This document shows positions 19,676-19,846 of a stretch of 19,846 bases of DNA, one piece after another. Under the pieces are notes generated by a model, which did not search any database, was not told where the DNA came from, and saw only the letters and a program-made list of their open reading frames with translations. The position numbers were made by a program, and so were the translations under genes. Positions within the stretch are counted from its first letter, which is position 1. Each line of letters starts with the position of its first letter. This DNA comes from an uncultured Ruminococcus sp. (lineage in GTDB: Bacteria > Bacillota > Clostridia > Oscillospirales > Acutalibacteraceae), in the NCBI GenBank assembly GCA_900543095.1, contig UQQD01000023.1, positions 1-19,846 of the forward strand, in the 5' to 3' direction.

Positions 19676-19695
19676 TCGGGCAGGTGGCATTTTTA
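19663..19695 (+). terminator. Intrinsic terminator overlapping the stop codon
   Basis: ACCTGCCCGA (19663-19672), loop TAA (the stop codon), TCGGGCAGGT (19676-19685), then GGCATTTTTA. Confidence 0.88.
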
Positions 19696-19726
19696 AGAAA
19701 TTTTTTAATTATTTTTAAAAAAAGTG

Positions 19727-19755
19727 TTGACATTTGGATTGGTTTGTAGTATCAT
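19727..19755 (+). promoter_or_regulatory. Consensus promoter of the tRNA gene
   Basis: TTGACA (19727-19732), 17 bp, TATCAT (19750-19755). The leader between start and tRNA can pair GTCGCT with AGCGAC, a processing hairpin. Confidence 0.85.
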
Positions 19756-19807
19756 AATATTCGTCGCTGAGAGATACCAGCAATCGATTGAAGCGACAAA
19801 GGCATGT

Positions 19808-19846
19808 GGGAGCATAGCTCAGCTGGGAGAGCATCTGCCTTACAAG
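19808..19846 (+). tRNA. tRNA-Val(UAC), 5' part, runs off window
   Basis: The acceptor strand GGGAGCA, D arm TAGCTCAGCTGGGAGAGCA, anticodon stem TCTGC and loop CTTACAA are present. The anticodon is TAC, which reads valine codons GUA/GUG. The window stops at about base 39 of the tRNA, so the T arm and 3' end are not seen; with a strong promoter it may lead a tRNA cluster. Confidence 0.92.

Overview
Almost all of this window (about base 1100 to the end) reads as the chromosome of an anaerobic, moderately low-GC Firmicute of the Ruminococcus / Oscillospiraceae type. The evidence is a secreted dockerin protein, a second dockerin remnant, reverse-type rubrerythrin, DUF1540 and Rrf2 proteins, strong GGAGG-type ribosome binding sites, several TTG starts, and consensus sigma-A promoters with 17-bp spacers. 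The species is not determined.

The first ~730 bases do not fit. On the minus strand they encode the N-terminal 195 residues of a Bacteroidetes-type DNA polymerase III beta clamp (dnaN), preceded by a textbook Bacteroidetes promoter (TTTG, 20 bp, TAnnTTTG). This abuts a very AT-rich remnant of a WG-repeat gene (731-1065). The simplest reading is a chimeric join at a contig end. A real transfer is possible but less likely.

Layout after that. 1.2-4.8 kb: two secreted proteins, a CHAP/SH3 cell-wall hydrolase with EPEVT repeats and a C-terminal anchor, and a PPC-repeat protein with a dockerin behind a long structured leader. 4.8-6.3 kb: a cytoplasmic Cu/Zn-SOD-like protein, a short transcript with two terminators, and a MutS2-like gene that has lost its ATPase core and whose two surviving ends lie in different frames, linked by a -1 slippery heptamer. 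6.3-7.4 kb (minus): a LytTR regulator plus DUF3021 membrane protein with two direct repeats spaced 21 bp upstream of the promoter. 7.4-9.7 kb: rubrerythrin, a zinc amidase, an LUD-domain protein, and a 41-residue peptide that is 80% Asn+Gln. 9.7-12.1 kb: an overlapping operon of two rRNA methyltransferases (RsmF-like, RsmA/KsgA) and a small membrane protein. 12.1-15.0 kb: a yybP-ykoY manganese riboswitch with a readable terminator/anti-terminator controlling a P-type ATPase, which points to Mn2+ export. 15.0-17.5 kb: dockerin relic, small XRE regulator, inorganic pyrophosphatase, a four-Cys protein and PgeF/YfiH. 17.5-19.7 kb: an IscR-like Rrf2 regulator with a palindrome in its own promoter, a NusG-II/Gx-transporter pair on the minus strand, DUF1540, and a small membrane-anchored protein. 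The window ends inside a tRNA-Val(UAC) gene.

Metal and redox homeostasis recurs (SOD, rubrerythrin, Mn riboswitch/ATPase, Fe-S type Rrf2). Most genes, however, are short independent units, each with its own promoter and terminator. The strongest candidates for something undescribed are the Asn/Gln peptide, the LytTR/DUF3021 unit with its repeats, the MutS2 deletion/frameshift locus, and the two unassigned structured RNAs (3131-3300 and 5394-5625).
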